Below, one piece after another: positions 17,464-28,529 of a stretch of DNA of 64,000 bases. The stretch is from positions 1,982,001-2,046,000 of the forward strand of contig NZ_CP132342.1 in NCBI RefSeq assembly GCF_040529055.1, in the 5' to 3' direction. The notes under the pieces are model-generated. The model made no database searches and was not told where the DNA came from. It saw only the letters and a program-made list of their open reading frames with translations. The stretch comes from Xanthomonas sontii. Lineage in GTDB: Bacteria; Pseudomonadota; Gammaproteobacteria; Xanthomonadales; Xanthomonadaceae. The translations under genes and the position numbers were made by a program. Numbering within the stretch: position 1 is the stretch's first letter; each line of letters starts with the position of its first letter.

Positions 17464-18108
17464 TCAGCCGGACTGGTAGTCGGCGATGTCCTGCTCGGTC
17501 AGCAGTTGCCGCAGTTGCGGCATCGAGGCGCGCCGCATCGGCTTCTCGTCCACCTGCGACAGCGGCGCCTGGCGCAGCGCGTCGTAGGGCAGCACGGTCA
17601 GGTCGAAGGTCAGCTCCTCGGCGGTGAACAGCCACACCGGGAAGTCCTCGCTACGCTCGCGGTCCAGGCGCAGGCGGCGGCTGCGCAGTTCGGCCGGGAT
17701 GCGGTGTTCTTCGAGAAAGCGTGCCACTGCTTCGGCGTCGTCGCTGTGCAGGTGCAGTTGCACCGGGCTGTTGGCGTCGGCGGTGCCGTCGTGCACCGGT
17801 CCGGCCAGGCGTGGCGCGAAGGCGTGCAGGAAGTCCATCGCGCGCAGCGCCGCCTCGCGGCGCCGGCGCAGTTCGCCGGCATGGTCGGGGCCGGCGAACA
17901 GTCGCTGGTATTCGCGCAGGGCGTCCTCGATCTCGCTGTTGCGCGGCAGCGAGGCGTCGTCGTGGATGCCGAGCCGGTCGGCGGCCTTGAGCTTGGCCTG
18001 GTGGAAATCGCGGATGCCGCCTTCGGCCATCAACCGGGCGGCTTCATGCGCCAGCCGGCGGCGGCGTTCGTGCGTGCGGGTCCGGGCGTGTTGCCGAGCG
18101 TGGTGCAT
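17464..18108 (-). CDS. Conserved hypothetical protein (214 residues), possibly nucleotidyltransferase-related
   Basis: I do not recognise a characterised function. The protein is highly charged. Its Arg/His-rich N-terminus is followed by a helical region (LAHEAARLMAEGGIRDFHQA), a second segment NSEIEDALREYQRLF, then an alpha/beta-like half with VQLHLHSDDAEAVARFLEEH, RRLRLDRE and FDLTVLPYDALRQAP. There is no signal peptide or membrane segment, so it is cytoplasmic. From memory, similar Xanthomonad proteins are sometimes labelled nucleotidyltransferase, but I cannot see the catalytic GS and DxD residues, so I do not adopt that. It is transcribed toward gltA, tail to tail, and is separated from mrcA by 154 bases. 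Confidence 0.75.
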   Translation of the reverse strand: MHHARQHARTRTHERRRRLAHEAARLMAEGGIRDFHQAKLKAADRLGIHDDASLPRNSEIEDALREYQRLFAGPDHAGELRRRREAALRAMDFLHAFAPRLAGPVHDGTADANSPVQLHLHSDDAEAVARFLEEHRIPAELRSRRLRLDRERSEDFPVWLFTAEELTFDLTVLPYDALRQAPLSQVDEKPMRRASMPQLRQLLTEQDIADYQSG

Positions 18109-18262
18109 GGTGCGCCTCCCCTCAAAGCCTGCCCCGACTGTACCGCAGCATTGCGAAATTCAGGTGTAGCAGGCGCTGCTGCCTGAGGCGGCGTCCGCCG
18201 GGCGAGGCGCGCCCGGCGGGAACTGCCCCGGCGAACGCCGGGGGCGGGGGAACGCGACGCGA

Positions 18263-20689
18263 TCAGAAGATATCGAATGCCGCGTCGTCGGTCTTCTGGT
18301 CCTGCAGGCTTTCGTCGAACTGCTGGATACGGTCCATGTCCTCGGTCTTGACCCATTCCGTGGCGCCGTTGAGGCTGACCTGGACCATGCCGCCCGGCGG
18401 ATCGTTGCGGGCGATCGGCTGGTCCTTCAGCGCGACCCGCATGTAGTCGATCCAGATCGGCAGCGCCGCCTTGCCGCCGTACTCGCGATAGCCGAGCGAG
18501 CGGTAGTCGTCGCGACCAACCCACACGGTGGTCACGTACGGGCCGCCGAAGCCGGAGAACCAGGCGTCGCGATGGTCGTTGGTGGAGCCGGTCTTGCCGC
18601 CCACGTCCTCGCGGCCGAGCACCTTGGCCGCGGTGCCGGTGCCGCGCTGGACCACGTCGCGCATCATCGACACCAATTGATAGGCGGTGCGCTCGTCGAT
18701 CGCGCGCGGCGCCACCTTGGCCTCGGGGTCGGCGGGCTTCTCGGCTGCAGCCGCCGTGGCTGCGGGCTCTGCCGGCTTGGCCGCCGGCGGCGGCGTGGCC
18801 GCGCCGAAGTTGAAGCCGTCCACCACCTGGCTGACCGGTGCGGCGTTGCCGCCGACGCTGCCGCAGCTGCGGCAGGCGGTCAGCGGATGCTCCTGGAACA
18901 GGACATTGCCGTCGCGGTCGGTGACCTTGTCGATGATCCAGGTGTTGACCAGCGAGCCGCCGTTGGCGAACACGGTGTACCCGCGCGCAACCGACAGCGG
19001 GGTCAGCGAGGCGGTGCCCAGCGACATCGACAGGTTCGGCGGCAACTCGGCTTCCTGGAAGCCGAACTGGCTGATGTACTTGCGCGCGAAGTCCACGCCG
19101 ATGGCGTCCAGCAGGCGCACCGAGACCAGGTTGCGCGACTGCACCAGCGCCTCGCGCAGGCGCATCGGGCCGCGGAAGCCGCCGCCGTCGTTCTGCGGCG
19201 ACCAGGTCTTGCCGCGGCGGTCGCGGAACACCACCGGTGCGTCGAGCACGATCGAGGCCGGGTTGAAGCCCTTCTCGAACGAGGCCGCGTACAGGAACGG
19301 CTTGAAGCTGGAGCCGGGCTGGCGGCGCGCCTGGGTGGCGCGGTTGAACTTGTTGCCGGCGTAGCTGAAGCCGCCGACCATGGCGCGCAGCGCGCCGTTG
19401 TTGGCGTCCAGCGACACCAGCGCCGCCTGGCCGCGCGGGATCTGGGTGATCTCCCATTCGCCCGGCTTGTCGCCTTCCTGGATGCGCACCAGGTCGCCGC
19501 GCTTGAGCAGGGTGGCGGGGCTGCGCCCGGTCCAGCGGCTGGCGGCCACCGGCAGCACCAGCTCGGTCTTGTTGGCGAGCACCACGGTGGCGCTGCCGTC
19601 GCTGCCGGTGCCGGCGACGATGCTGGGCAGCATCCCGCCCTGCGCGTAGACGCCGCTCAGGTGGCTGGCCAGCGCCGCCGCATCGGCGGTGGCCGGGACG
19701 TCGAAATGCTTTTCCACTCCATGCCAGCCGTGGCGGCGATCGTAGACGACCAGGCCCTGGCGCACCGCATGGTTGGCGGCGGCCTGCAGGGTCGCATCGA
19801 TGCTGGTGTAGACATGGTAACCCTTGTCCAGCACGTCGCCGCCGAAGCGCGCGATCATTTCCTGGCGCACCAGCTCGGCCACGTACGGGGCCTCGACCTC
19901 GACCGGGCGCTCGTGCGGCGCGGCGTGCATCGGCACCGCCTTGGCCGCCTCGGCCTCGGCCGGGGTGATGAAGCCCAGCGCGGCCATGCGGCTGAGCACA
20001 TAGTTGTCGCGGCGCTGCTTGGCGCGCTCGGGGTTGCTGATCGGGTTGCCGCTTGAGGGGAACTTGGGGATGCCGGCCAGCGAGGCCATCTCGTCCAGGC
20101 TCAGCTCGTTGAGCTTCTTGCCGTAGTAGTACTCGGCGGCGGCGGCGACGCCGTAGGCGCGGTTGCCGAAGAAGCTCTTGTTGAGATACAGCTCGAAGAT
20201 CTCGTCCTTGGTCAGCTCGGCCTCGATCTTGCGCGCCAGCAGGATCTCCGCCAGCTTGCGGGTGTAGCTGTATTCCGAGCTCAGGAAGAACTGGCGGGCC
20301 ACCTGCTGGGTGATGGTGGAGCCGCCCGGTACGCGCTTGTCGTTGGTGGTGGCCAGCAGCCACACCGCGCGGGCGATACCCTTGTAGTCGACCCCGCCAT
20401 GCTCATAGAACCGGGCATCCTCGGTGGCAAGGAAGGCCTGCTTCAGCCGCTCCGGCACGTCCTTCATGGTGATGGGGTAGCGCCGGGTCTCGCCGAACAG
20501 CGCCATCAGCTTGCCGTCGCTGGAGTAGACGTACATCGGCTCCTGCAGTTCGACCTTGCGCAGGGTCTGCACGTCCGGGAGCTTGGAGGAGACGACGTAG
20601 TACAGCCCGCCTGCCACGGCGGCGCCGACCAGGCCAAGGAGGACGAACAAGACCAGCGCCCAGCGCAGCCAACGACGAAAACGGGGCAT
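18263..20689 (-). CDS. mrcA: Penicillin-binding protein 1A, bifunctional transglycosylase/transpeptidase
   Basis: Polymerises and cross-links peptidoglycan in the periplasm, anchored in the inner membrane. The 808-residue class A PBP has a short basic cytoplasmic start, one membrane helix at about 10-32, a glycosyltransferase domain with the catalytic EDARFYEH at 90-97 and [12 protein letters not shown], an OB-like insert, and a transpeptidase domain with the SxxK motif in GSSFKPF near 460, SxN in SRN near 519, and KTGS near 700. A Pro/Ala-rich insertion (roughly residues 620-660) interrupts the transpeptidase half. It is divergent from pilMNOPQ, the same arrangement as in Pseudomonas and other Xanthomonads. 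Confidence 0.95.
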   Translation of the reverse strand: MPRFRRWLRWALVLFVLLGLVGAAVAGGLYYVVSSKLPDVQTLRKVELQEPMYVYSSDGKLMALFGETRRYPITMKDVPERLKQAFLATEDARFYEHGGVDYKGIARAVWLLATTNDKRVPGGSTITQQVARQFFLSSEYSYTRKLAEILLARKIEAELTKDEIFELYLNKSFFGNRAYGVAAAAEYYYGKKLNELSLDEMASLAGIPKFPSSGNPISNPERAKQRRDNYVLSRMAALGFITPAEAEAAKAVPMHAAPHERPVEVEAPYVAELVRQEMIARFGGDVLDKGYHVYTSIDATLQAAANHAVRQGLVVYDRRHGWHGVEKHFDVPATADAAALASHLSGVYAQGGMLPSIVAGTGSDGSATVVLANKTELVLPVAASRWTGRSPATLLKRGDLVRIQEGDKPGEWEITQIPRGQAALVSLDANNGALRAMVGGFSYAGNKFNRATQARRQPGSSFKPFLYAASFEKGFNPASIVLDAPVVFRDRRGKTWSPQNDGGGFRGPMRLREALVQSRNLVSVRLLDAIGVDFARKYISQFGFQEAELPPNLSMSLGTASLTPLSVARGYTVFANGGSLVNTWIIDKVTDRDGNVLFQEHPLTACRSCGSVGGNAAPVSQVVDGFNFGAATPPPAAKPAEPAATAAAAEKPADPEAKVAPRAIDERTAYQLVSMMRDVVQRGTGTAAKVLGREDVGGKTGSTNDHRDAWFSGFGGPYVTTVWVGRDDYRSLGYREYGGKAALPIWIDYMRVALKDQPIARNDPPGGMVQVSLNGATEWVKTEDMDRIQQFDESLQDQKTDDAAFDIF

Positions 20690-20725
20690 CGCGAGAGATT
20701 CCGATTGCAGATTTCTTGGGCGCAG

Positions 20726-20731
20726 AGTATA
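20726..20731 (-). promoter_or_regulatory. Candidate -10 element for mrcA
   Basis: TATACT on the minus strand lies 37 bases upstream of the mrcA start. The matching -35 is poor, so this is a weak call. Confidence 0.35.
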
Positions 20732-20802
20732 GAGTACGCCGGGGAACGGCTGGGGCCGGTTCCGGGGATGCGACGGGTTTGCTGCCGCAGGTCATGCCGT
20801 GA

Positions 20803-21965
<1,163 letters not shown>

Positions 21966-21966
<1 letters not shown>

Positions 21967-22757
21967 TGGCGAAGATCAATCTGCTGCCCTGGCGGGCGGA
22001 ACGGCGCAAGCAGCGCGAACGCGAGTTCTATTCGATGCTTGGCCTGGCCGCGTTCGCCGGGGTGCTGCTGGCGGGGCTGATCTGGTTCTACTACGACCTG
22101 CAGATCAGCGGCCAGAACGAGCGCAACGCGTATCTGCAGGCCGAGATCGAGAAGGTCCAGGCGCAGAACAAGGAAATCGACACCCTCGACGAGAAGAAGC
22201 GCCGCCTGCTGGCGCGCAAGCAGGTGATCGAGGAACTGCAGGCCAAGCGCTCGCAGATGGTGCACCTGTTCGACTCGCTGGTGCGGACCATTCCCGACGG
22301 CGTGGTGCTGACCTCGGTGAAGCAGGAAGGCGACATGCTGACCCTGGAGGGCCGCTCGCAGTCCAACGCGCGGGTCAGTACCTACATGCGCAACCTCGAG
22401 GGCTCTGGCTGGATGACCAATCCGGAGCTGACGGTGATCGAGGCCAAGGCCCAGGAGAAGGAAGCCAAGGGTCCGATTGTCGATACCAAGGCGCTGCCGT
22501 ACGTGTTCACGCTGCGGGTCAAGCTGCCGGTGCCGGGCGAGAGCACCGATCCGGCCGCCGCCGGGACGGCACCTGCGGGTTCCGCTGCGCCCGGAACACC
22601 TGGCGCAGCCCCCGCGGGCGGCGCGCCTGGCACGCCGCCTGCGCAGGCTCCGGGCGCTCCTGCGCCTGCACCTGCCGCGGGCAGCCCTGCCGCACCGGCG
22701 CCGGCCACCGCGCCGGCACCCGCCGCCACGCCAGCGAAACAGGGACCGGCGTCATGA
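21966..22757 (+). CDS. pilN: Type IV pilus assembly protein PilN with long Pro/Ala tail
   Basis: Bitopic inner-membrane protein linking PilM to PilO. It begins with the conserved PilM-binding peptide INLLPWR at residues 4-10, followed by a membrane helix (about 25-44), a coiled coil (LQAEIEKVQAQNKEIDTLDE), and a ferredoxin-like periplasmic domain (IPDGVVLTSVKQEGDMLTLE). Total length is 263 residues, about 60 longer than the usual PilN; the excess is a Pro/Ala/Gly-rich tail from about residue 184 to the end. It overlaps pilM by one base and pilO by four. Confidence 0.94.
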
Positions 22758-23428
22758 GCAAGAAATTCAACATCAAAGAGCTGGATTTCAACAACATCGG
22801 CAATTGGCCGCAGCAGGCCAAGATCGTGTTCTGCGTGCTGGTGACCCTGTTCATCCTGACCCTGTCCTGGTTCCTGCTGATCAGCAGCAAGAGCGACGAG
22901 TTGCAGGCGCTGGAGCAGAAGGAAACCGAACTGCGCGCCTCCTTCGAGAAGGAGCAGAGCCGTGCGGTCAACCTGCAGCCGCTGAAGCAGCAACTGGTGC
23001 AGATGGAGCAGGTGCTGCAGCAGATGCTGCGGCAGCTGCCGAGCAAGACCGAGATGCCCGACCTGATCATCGACATCTCGCAGACCGCGCTGTCCAGCGG
23101 CCTGACCAACGAGTTGTTCCAGCCGGGCCCGGAGTCGCCGAAGGAGTTCTACGCGGAGAAGCCGATCGCCCTGCGCATGGTCGGCAGCTACCACCAGTTC
23201 GGCGCCTTCGTCAGTGGCGTGGCCTCGCTGCCGCGGGTGGTGATCCTGACCATGCACGACATCAACCTGAAGCCGCGCGACAAGAGCAACGGCATCACCG
23301 CGCGCGGCGAGCTGGAGCTGTCCGGTACGGTCAAGACCTATCGCTACCTGGACGACAAGGAAATGGCCGACCAGGAACAGGCCGCGGCGGCCGCGAAGAA
23401 GGCCGGCAAGCAAGGCGGTGGCGCATGA
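22754..23428 (+). CDS. pilO: Type IV pilus assembly protein PilO
   Basis: Partner of PilN in the inner-membrane alignment complex. The 224-residue protein has a short cytoplasmic start (MSKKFNIKELDFNNIGNWPQ), one membrane helix at about 24-43 (IVFCVLVTLFILTLSWFLL), a coiled coil, and a periplasmic ferredoxin-like domain containing FQPGPESPKEFYAEKPIALR and YHQFGAFVSGVASLPRVVIL, both characteristic of PilO. The ATGA overlaps with pilN and pilP indicate tight coupling. The C-terminus is Lys/Ala-rich. Confidence 0.95.
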   Translation: MSKKFNIKELDFNNIGNWPQQAKIVFCVLVTLFILTLSWFLLISSKSDELQALEQKETELRASFEKEQSRAVNLQPLKQQLVQMEQVLQQMLRQLPSKTEMPDLIIDISQTALSSGLTNELFQPGPESPKEFYAEKPIALRMVGSYHQFGAFVSGVASLPRVVILTMHDINLKPRDKSNGITARGELELSGTVKTYRYLDDKEMADQEQAAAAAKKAGKQGGGA

Positions 23429-23964
23429 GCCGGCAGCATCGGGTGGTCAGGATTCTCGTTGCGGGCGCGCTGGCGCTGGTGCTCGGCGCTTGCGGCCGCA
23501 CCATCACCAGCACGCCGGGCGATGCGCCGAATCTGGAGAACTGGGTGAAGGAAGTGCGCGCGCGACCGGCGCAGCCGCTGGAGCCGTTGCCGGTGATGCA
23601 GCAGTTCGAAACCTTCGAGTATGCGGCGCAGGGCCTGCGCGATCCGTTCAGCGATGCCTGGGCCAGTCCCGACGGCAGCAGCGGCCTGCGCCCGGACCCG
23701 AACCGCCGCAAGGAACCGCTGGAACAGTTCCCGCTGGACAGCCTCAACATGGTCGGCACGCTGGGCAGCGGCGCGGGCCAGGTGGCGCTGGTGATGGCGC
23801 CGGACAAGGTGACCTATCGCGTGCGTCCGGGCGTGTACATGGGGCAGAGCGATGGCCGCGTGACCGGGGTGCACGAGGATCGCATCGATTTGATTGAACT
23901 GGTGCCGGATGGCGCCGGCGGCTGGCTGGAACGTCCCGCCTCCGTCGCGCTGGACGATCAATGA
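23425..23964 (+). CDS. pilP: Type IV pilus assembly lipoprotein PilP
   Basis: Inner-membrane lipoprotein that couples PilN/PilO to the PilQ secretin. The 179-residue product has a lipobox LVLGAC-G near residue 22, an unstructured stretch carrying LENWVKEVRARPAQPLEPLP, then a beta-sandwich HR domain (DPF, LEQFPLDSLNMVGTLG and VRPGVYMGQSDGRVTGV). The start ATG overlaps the pilO stop. Order and motifs are those of Pseudomonas PilP. Confidence 0.95.
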   Translation: MSRQHRVVRILVAGALALVLGACGRTITSTPGDAPNLENWVKEVRARPAQPLEPLPVMQQFETFEYAAQGLRDPFSDAWASPDGSSGLRPDPNRRKEPLEQFPLDSLNMVGTLGSGAGQVALVMAPDKVTYRVRPGVYMGQSDGRVTGVHEDRIDLIELVPDGAGGWLERPASVALDDQ

Positions 23965-23984
23965 TTGATTATGGGGATAGCACG

Positions 23985-25895
23985 ATGACTTTTTCCAAAG
24001 CCCTGAGCCTGCGCCCCATCCGGCGTCACGCGACGATGCGGCTATGCGCGTTGGGGTTGGCGGCGATGCTCGGGAATGCGGTCGTCGCCAGTGCGGCGCC
24101 GCCCGCCGCGCCTGTTGCCGCGTCTCCCGCACCTGCGGCGGCGCCGGCCAAGCTCACGGTGTCGAAGATCGACTTCAAGCGCGGCGACGGCGGTGCGGGA
24201 CGGCTGATCTTGTCCTTCAACGGCACCGGCGCCAGCCCGGACCTGCGCACCCAGGGCAACAGCGTGGTGGTCGATGTCGGCAACGCCACGCTGCCGCCGG
24301 AGTTGCAGCGTCCGCTCAACGTCACCGACTTCGCCACGCCGGTGCAGCGCATCGATGCCAAGCCCTATGCGGGCGGCGCCGAGCTGGTGCTGAACACCAA
24401 TGGCGCGTTCGAATCGCTGGCCTACCAGTCGGGCAACGAGTACGTGGTCGAGATCACCCCGCGCGCCGCCGCGCCGGCGGTGGGCGCGGTCACCGCGACC
24501 ACGGTCAGCCAGGCCGCCGCGCAGGTGGCCGCCCGCGGCTACAGCGGCAAGCCGGTGACCTTCAACTTCCAGGACGTGCCGGTGCGCACGGTGCTGCAGT
24601 TGATCGCCGAGGAGTCCAATCTCAACATCGTTGCCTCCGATACCGTGCAGGGCAGCGTCACCCTGCGCCTGGTCAATGTGCCCTGGGACCAGGCGCTGGA
24701 CATCGTGCTGCGCGCCAAGGGCCTGGACAAGCGCCGCGACGGCAAGGTGATCTGGGTCGCGCCGCAGCAGGAGCTGGCCAAGTTCGAGCAGGACAAGGAA
24801 GACGCGCGCATCGCGATCGAGAACCGCGAGGACCTGATCACCGACTACGTGCAGATCAACTATCACAGCGCCACGGCGATCTTCAAGGCGCTGACCGAGG
24901 CCAAGGGCATCGGCGGTGGCGGTGGCGGCGGTGGAAACGGCGGCGGCAACGGCAGCAGCCAGAACGACAACGGCTTCCTGTCGCCGCGCGGGCGTCTGGT
25001 CGCCGACGAGCGCACCAACACGCTGATGATCAGCGACATCCCGAAGAAGGTCGCGCAGATGCGCGAGCTGATCAACGTGATCGACCGCCCGGTCGACCAG
25101 GTGCTGATCGAAGGCCGCATCGTCATCGCCACCGATACCTTCGCCCGCGATCTGGGTGCGCGCTTCGGCATTGCCGGCCGCAGGCAGTACGGCGGCAATA
25201 CCGGCGTGGTCAGTGGCAACCTGGCCAACAACACGTCGATCATCAACAACAGCGTGCACAACATCCCGAGCGGGCTGAACTTCAACATGCCCGCAGGTAC
25301 CTTCACCAACGGCACGCCAGGCTCTATCGCTTACACCTTGCTGGGCGCCAATTTCTCGCTGGACATGGAGTTGTCGGCGCTGCAGGAAGAGGGCCGTGGC
25401 GAGGTGATCTCCAACCCGCGCATCGTGACCTCCAACCAGCGCGAGGCCGTGATCCGGCAAGGCAAGGAAATCGGCTACGTCACGGTCACCGGCGGCACTG
25501 GTGGCACCGCCGCCACCCCGAACGTGCAGTTCAAGGATGTGCTGCTGGAGCTGAAGGTGACACCGACCATCACCGACGACAATCGCATCTTCTTGAACAT
25601 GAACGTCAAGAAAGACGAGGTGGAGCGCTACGTTACCCTGCCGCTGTACGGCACTGTCCCGGAAATCAATCGCCGCGAGATCAACACCGCGGTACTGGTC
25701 GACGACGGGCAGACCGTGGTGATCGGCGGCGTCTACGAATTCACGGATCGCAGCAGCATCTCCAAGGTGCCGTTCCTGGGGGACATCCCGTTCCTGGGCA
25801 ACCTGTTCAAGCAGCGCGGCCGCAGCAAGAGCAAGGCAGAGCTGCTGATCTTCGTGACCCCGAAGGTGATGCGCGTGGCCAAGCGCGCCGGCTGA
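23985..25895 (+). CDS. pilQ: Type IV pilus secretin PilQ
   Basis: Forms the outer-membrane pore through which the pilus passes. From ATG 23985, which has a GGGGATA ribosome-binding site, the product has 636 residues; an alternative ATG at 23961 overlaps pilP. After the signal peptide there is one AMIN domain (LTVSKIDFKRGDGGAGRLIL onward), an STN/N0 domain (FQDVPVRTVLQLIAEESNLN), an N1 domain interrupted by a Gly/Asn-rich loop (about residues 306-325), and the secretin domain with VLIEGRIV, EVISNPRIVTSNQREA, VPFLGDIPFLGNLFK and LLIFVTPKVMR. Many PilQ proteins have two AMIN domains; only one is evident here. Confidence 0.95.
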   Translation: MTFSKALSLRPIRRHATMRLCALGLAAMLGNAVVASAAPPAAPVAASPAPAAAPAKLTVSKIDFKRGDGGAGRLILSFNGTGASPDLRTQGNSVVVDVGNATLPPELQRPLNVTDFATPVQRIDAKPYAGGAELVLNTNGAFESLAYQSGNEYVVEITPRAAAPAVGAVTATTVSQAAAQVAARGYSGKPVTFNFQDVPVRTVLQLIAEESNLNIVASDTVQGSVTLRLVNVPWDQALDIVLRAKGLDKRRDGKVIWVAPQQELAKFEQDKEDARIAIENREDLITDYVQINYHSATAIFKALTEAKGIGGGGGGGGNGGGNGSSQNDNGFLSPRGRLVADERTNTLMISDIPKKVAQMRELINVIDRPVDQVLIEGRIVIATDTFARDLGARFGIAGRRQYGGNTGVVSGNLANNTSIINNSVHNIPSGLNFNMPAGTFTNGTPGSIAYTLLGANFSLDMELSALQEEGRGEVISNPRIVTSNQREAVIRQGKEIGYVTVTGGTGGTAATPNVQFKDVLLELKVTPTITDDNRIFLNMNVKKDEVERYVTLPLYGTVPEINRREINTAVLVDDGQTVVIGGVYEFTDRSSISKVPFLGDIPFLGNLFKQRGRSKSKAELLIFVTPKVMRVAKRAG

Positions 25896-25921
25896 TCGGC
25901 GCGGGCAAGGCGGGAAATCTT

Positions 25922-25955
25922 CGACGGGAGAGGCGTAAGCCTCTCCCGTCGGCGT
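25922..25955 (+). terminator. Strong hairpin after pilQ
   Basis: A perfect 13-bp stem (CGACGGGAGAGGC with GCCTCTCCCGTCG) closes the loop GTAA. Only three Ts follow, so it may be a Rho-assisted or bidirectional stop. It begins 27 bases after the pilQ stop. Confidence 0.7.
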
Positions 25956-26048
25956 TTGCGCCCATCGATGAGGAAATCCTGAATTCGCAGCACGCGGCGT
26001 CCGCCGTGCGCGGAACCATTTTCACCGGCGATCGGTCAGACTGCGCAA

Positions 26049-27068
26049 ATGAACACTCCATCCCCGACCCTCGATTCCCCGCCGGCCGCGCCCGAGCAGC
26101 AGCGCCTGCACGCCGCGTTCGTCGCCCTGCGCGACGGCCTGTCCCAGACCATCGTCGGCCAGTCGGCGCTGGTGGAGCGCCTGCTGATTGCGCTGCTCGC
26201 CGATGGCCATCTGCTGGTCGAAGGCGCGCCCGGCCTGGCCAAGACCACCGCGATCCGCGCCCTGGCCTCGCGCCTGGAAGCGGATTTCGCCCGCGTCCAG
26301 TTCACCCCCGACCTGCTCCCGGCCGACCTTACCGGCACCGAGGTGTGGCGCCCGCAGGAGAGCCGCTTCGAGTTCCTGCCCGGGCCGATCTTCCACCCGA
26401 TCCTGCTCGCCGACGAAATCAACCGTGCGCCGGCCAAGGTGCAATCGGCCCTGCTCGAGGCGATGGGCGAGCGCCAGGTCACCGTCGGCCGGCACACCTA
26501 TGCGCTGCCGAAGCTGTTCCTGGTGATGGCGACACAGAACCCGATCGAGCAGGAGGGCACCTTCCCGCTGCCGGAGGCGCAGCTGGACCGCTTCCTGATG
26601 CATGTGCGGATCGGCTACCCGGAAGCGGCCGCGGAGGCGGAGATCCTGCGGCTGGCGCGCGAGCGCGCCCGCGAGACGCTGGAGGCCGGCGAGGCGCCGC
26701 CGCCACGCATGCCGCTGGAAGACGTATTCGCGGCACGCCGCGCGGTGCTGGCGCTGCACATGGCACCGCCGCTGGAGCGCTATCTGATCGAACTGGTGCT
26801 GGCCTCGCGCGATGCCAGCGGCTACGACGCCGCGTTGGCGCGGCGCATCGCCTGGGGCGCGAGTCCGCGCGGTTCGATCGCATTGGAGCGGTGCGCCCGC
26901 GCCCGCGCCTGGCTGGCCGGACGCGACTTCGTCACGCCCGACGACGTGCGCGCGGTCGCCGCCGATGTGCTGCGCCACCGCGTGCTGCCCAGCTACGAAG
27001 CCACCGCCGAAGGCTGGGACGGCGATCGTCTGGTCGCCGCCCTGCTGGACAAGGTGCCGCCGCCGTGA
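26049..27068 (+). CDS. MoxR-family AAA+ ATPase
   Basis: Chaperone-like ATPase that usually works with VWA-domain proteins encoded beside it. The 339-residue product has Walker A GAPGLAKTT at 59-67, Walker B LLADEINRAP at 119-128, sensor 1 region VMATQNPIEQEGTFPLPEAQ, and the C-terminal lid domain. Length and motifs fit the MoxR proper subfamily. It heads an operon with a DUF58 protein, a DUF4381 protein and the BatA, BatB/C and BatD proteins. The target protein complex is not known from sequence. Confidence 0.93.
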   Translation: MNTPSPTLDSPPAAPEQQRLHAAFVALRDGLSQTIVGQSALVERLLIALLADGHLLVEGAPGLAKTTAIRALASRLEADFARVQFTPDLLPADLTGTEVWRPQESRFEFLPGPIFHPILLADEINRAPAKVQSALLEAMGERQVTVGRHTYALPKLFLVMATQNPIEQEGTFPLPEAQLDRFLMHVRIGYPEAAAEAEILRLARERARETLEAGEAPPPRMPLEDVFAARRAVLALHMAPPLERYLIELVLASRDASGYDAALARRIAWGASPRGSIALERCARARAWLAGRDFVTPDDVRAVAADVLRHRVLPSYEATAEGWDGDRLVAALLDKVPPP

Positions 27069-27126
27069 CCGGACGCCGCCAGGTACGGCTGTTGCCCGCC
27101 GCCCGCCTCCGCGCGGAGTAACGACG

Positions 27127-28065
27127 ATGGCACCGCAGCCGACTGCGCCGGGCATGCCGCACGTTGCCGCGCCGGCCGAGGCGGGGATCCGTCCCAGCCT
27201 GGCCGAGCTGGTGGCCCTGCGCGCCGCGGTCGCACGCATGCCGCCGCCGCGCCGAGGCCGCCATGGCCTCAGTGGCGCCGCCCCGTCGCCGATGCGCGGG
27301 CGCGGCATGGAGTACGCCGAGTCGCGCGAGTACGTGGCCGGCGACGACGTGAGGCACATCGACTGGCGGCTCACCGCGCGCAGCGGCCGCACCCACACCA
27401 AATTGTTCCAGGCCGAGCGCGAACGGCTCAGTCTGATCGTCGCCGACACCGCGCCGTCGCTGTACTTCGGCACGCGCGTGCGCTTCAAATCGGTGCAGGC
27501 GGCGCGTGCCGGGGCGGTGGCAGCGTGGGCGGCGCAGCGCCAGGGCGATCGCCTGGCCGCCTTGCGCGGCAGCCGCAGCGAAGCGCCGGTGCCGCCCGCC
27601 GCCGGGCCGCGCGGCGTGCTGCGCGTGCTCGATGCACTGGCGCGCTGGTATGCGCAGCCGCCGCAGGACGATGCCGGCCTGAGCATGGCGCTGGATCACG
27701 CGGCCAAGCTGCTGCGCCCGGGATCGCGCCTGACCGTGCTGGCCGATCCGGCCAGTGCGCAGGCCGTGCCCGCCGCGCGCTGGGCCGGGCTGGCGCTGCA
27801 CAACGAAGTGGAGTTGCTGCTGCTCGCCGACCCGTTGGAAGTGCATCCGCCACGTGCCGCCCTGCCGTTCTGGGCAAGCGGCCGCCGCGTGGAGGTGGAT
27901 CTGCTGGCGAGCACCGCGCAACAGCGCTGGCGCGCGCAATTCGTGCAGCCGTTGGAAACCCTGGCGGCGGAACTGCCGGGCCGCGGCGTGCAGGTGCGGG
28001 TGTTGCTGAGCGACGCACCCAGCGAGTCGTGGTTGCTGCCGGTGCAACGGGGGGCGTCGGCATGA
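27127..28065 (+). CDS. DUF58 domain protein of the MoxR/Bat operon
   Basis: A 312-residue protein from ATG 27127 with the DUF58 signature REYVAGDDVRHIDW at residues 67-80, followed by RLTARSGRTHTKLFQAERER. The C-terminal half has the fold of a VWA-like domain (LSLIVADTAPSLYFGTRVRF) but lacks a complete DxSxS metal site. No signal peptide or membrane helix is obvious. It lies 58 bases after moxR and overlaps the next gene by four bases. DUF58 proteins accompany MoxR in almost all genomes, but their activity is unknown. Confidence 0.9.
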   Translation: MAPQPTAPGMPHVAAPAEAGIRPSLAELVALRAAVARMPPPRRGRHGLSGAAPSPMRGRGMEYAESREYVAGDDVRHIDWRLTARSGRTHTKLFQAERERLSLIVADTAPSLYFGTRVRFKSVQAARAGAVAAWAAQRQGDRLAALRGSRSEAPVPPAAGPRGVLRVLDALARWYAQPPQDDAGLSMALDHAAKLLRPGSRLTVLADPASAQAVPAARWAGLALHNEVELLLLADPLEVHPPRAALPFWASGRRVEVDLLASTAQQRWRAQFVQPLETLAAELPGRGVQVRVLLSDAPSESWLLPVQRGASA

Positions 28066-28529
28066 GCCCGCAGCAATTGCCCCTGCGCGATGTGCATCTG
28101 CCGCCTGCACCGGCCTGGTGGCCGCCCGCACCGGGCTGGTGGATGCTGGCGGCGGTGCTGCTGCTGACGCTCGGCGTGGCGCTGTTGGTATGGATGCGCC
28201 GGCGCCGGCGCGAGCAGCGCTGGCAGCGTCAGTTCGATGCGGCGACGCGTACGGGCGAACCGCCGGCACAGGTGGCCGCGGTCTCGGAGCTGCTGCGGCG
28301 CGCGGCGCAACGCCGCGATCCGGCCGCTGCGGCGCTGCAGGGCGAAGACTGGTTGCGGTTCCTTGATGGCGGCGACAAACACCAGGCGTTCTCCGCCGGC
28401 CCCGGCCGCGTGTTGCTCGACGGTGGCTACCGCCCCCGCCTCGACCCGGCGCAGGTGCAGACATTGCTGCCGCTGGCGCGGCGCCGGTTCCTGGCGTTGA
28501 TGGCGGCGCGGCGTGGAGGACGGCGATGA
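28062..28529 (+). CDS. DUF4381 small membrane protein
   Basis: A 155-residue protein with one membrane helix at about 27-44 (MLAAVLLLTLGVALLVWM) preceded by a conserved Pro/Trp stretch (LPPAPAWWPPAPGWW). After the helix is a basic region and a helical domain containing LLRRAAQRRDP, WLRFLDGG and LLDGGYRP, the features of DUF4381 proteins in Bat operons. It overlaps the DUF58 gene and batA by four bases each, so translation is coupled. Its role is probably to anchor the MoxR/VWA complex; that is inferred. Confidence 0.88.
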   Translation: MSPQQLPLRDVHLPPAPAWWPPAPGWWMLAAVLLLTLGVALLVWMRRRRREQRWQRQFDAATRTGEPPAQVAAVSELLRRAAQRRDPAAAALQGEDWLRFLDGGDKHQAFSAGPGRVLLDGGYRPRLDPAQVQTLLPLARRRFLALMAARRGGRR

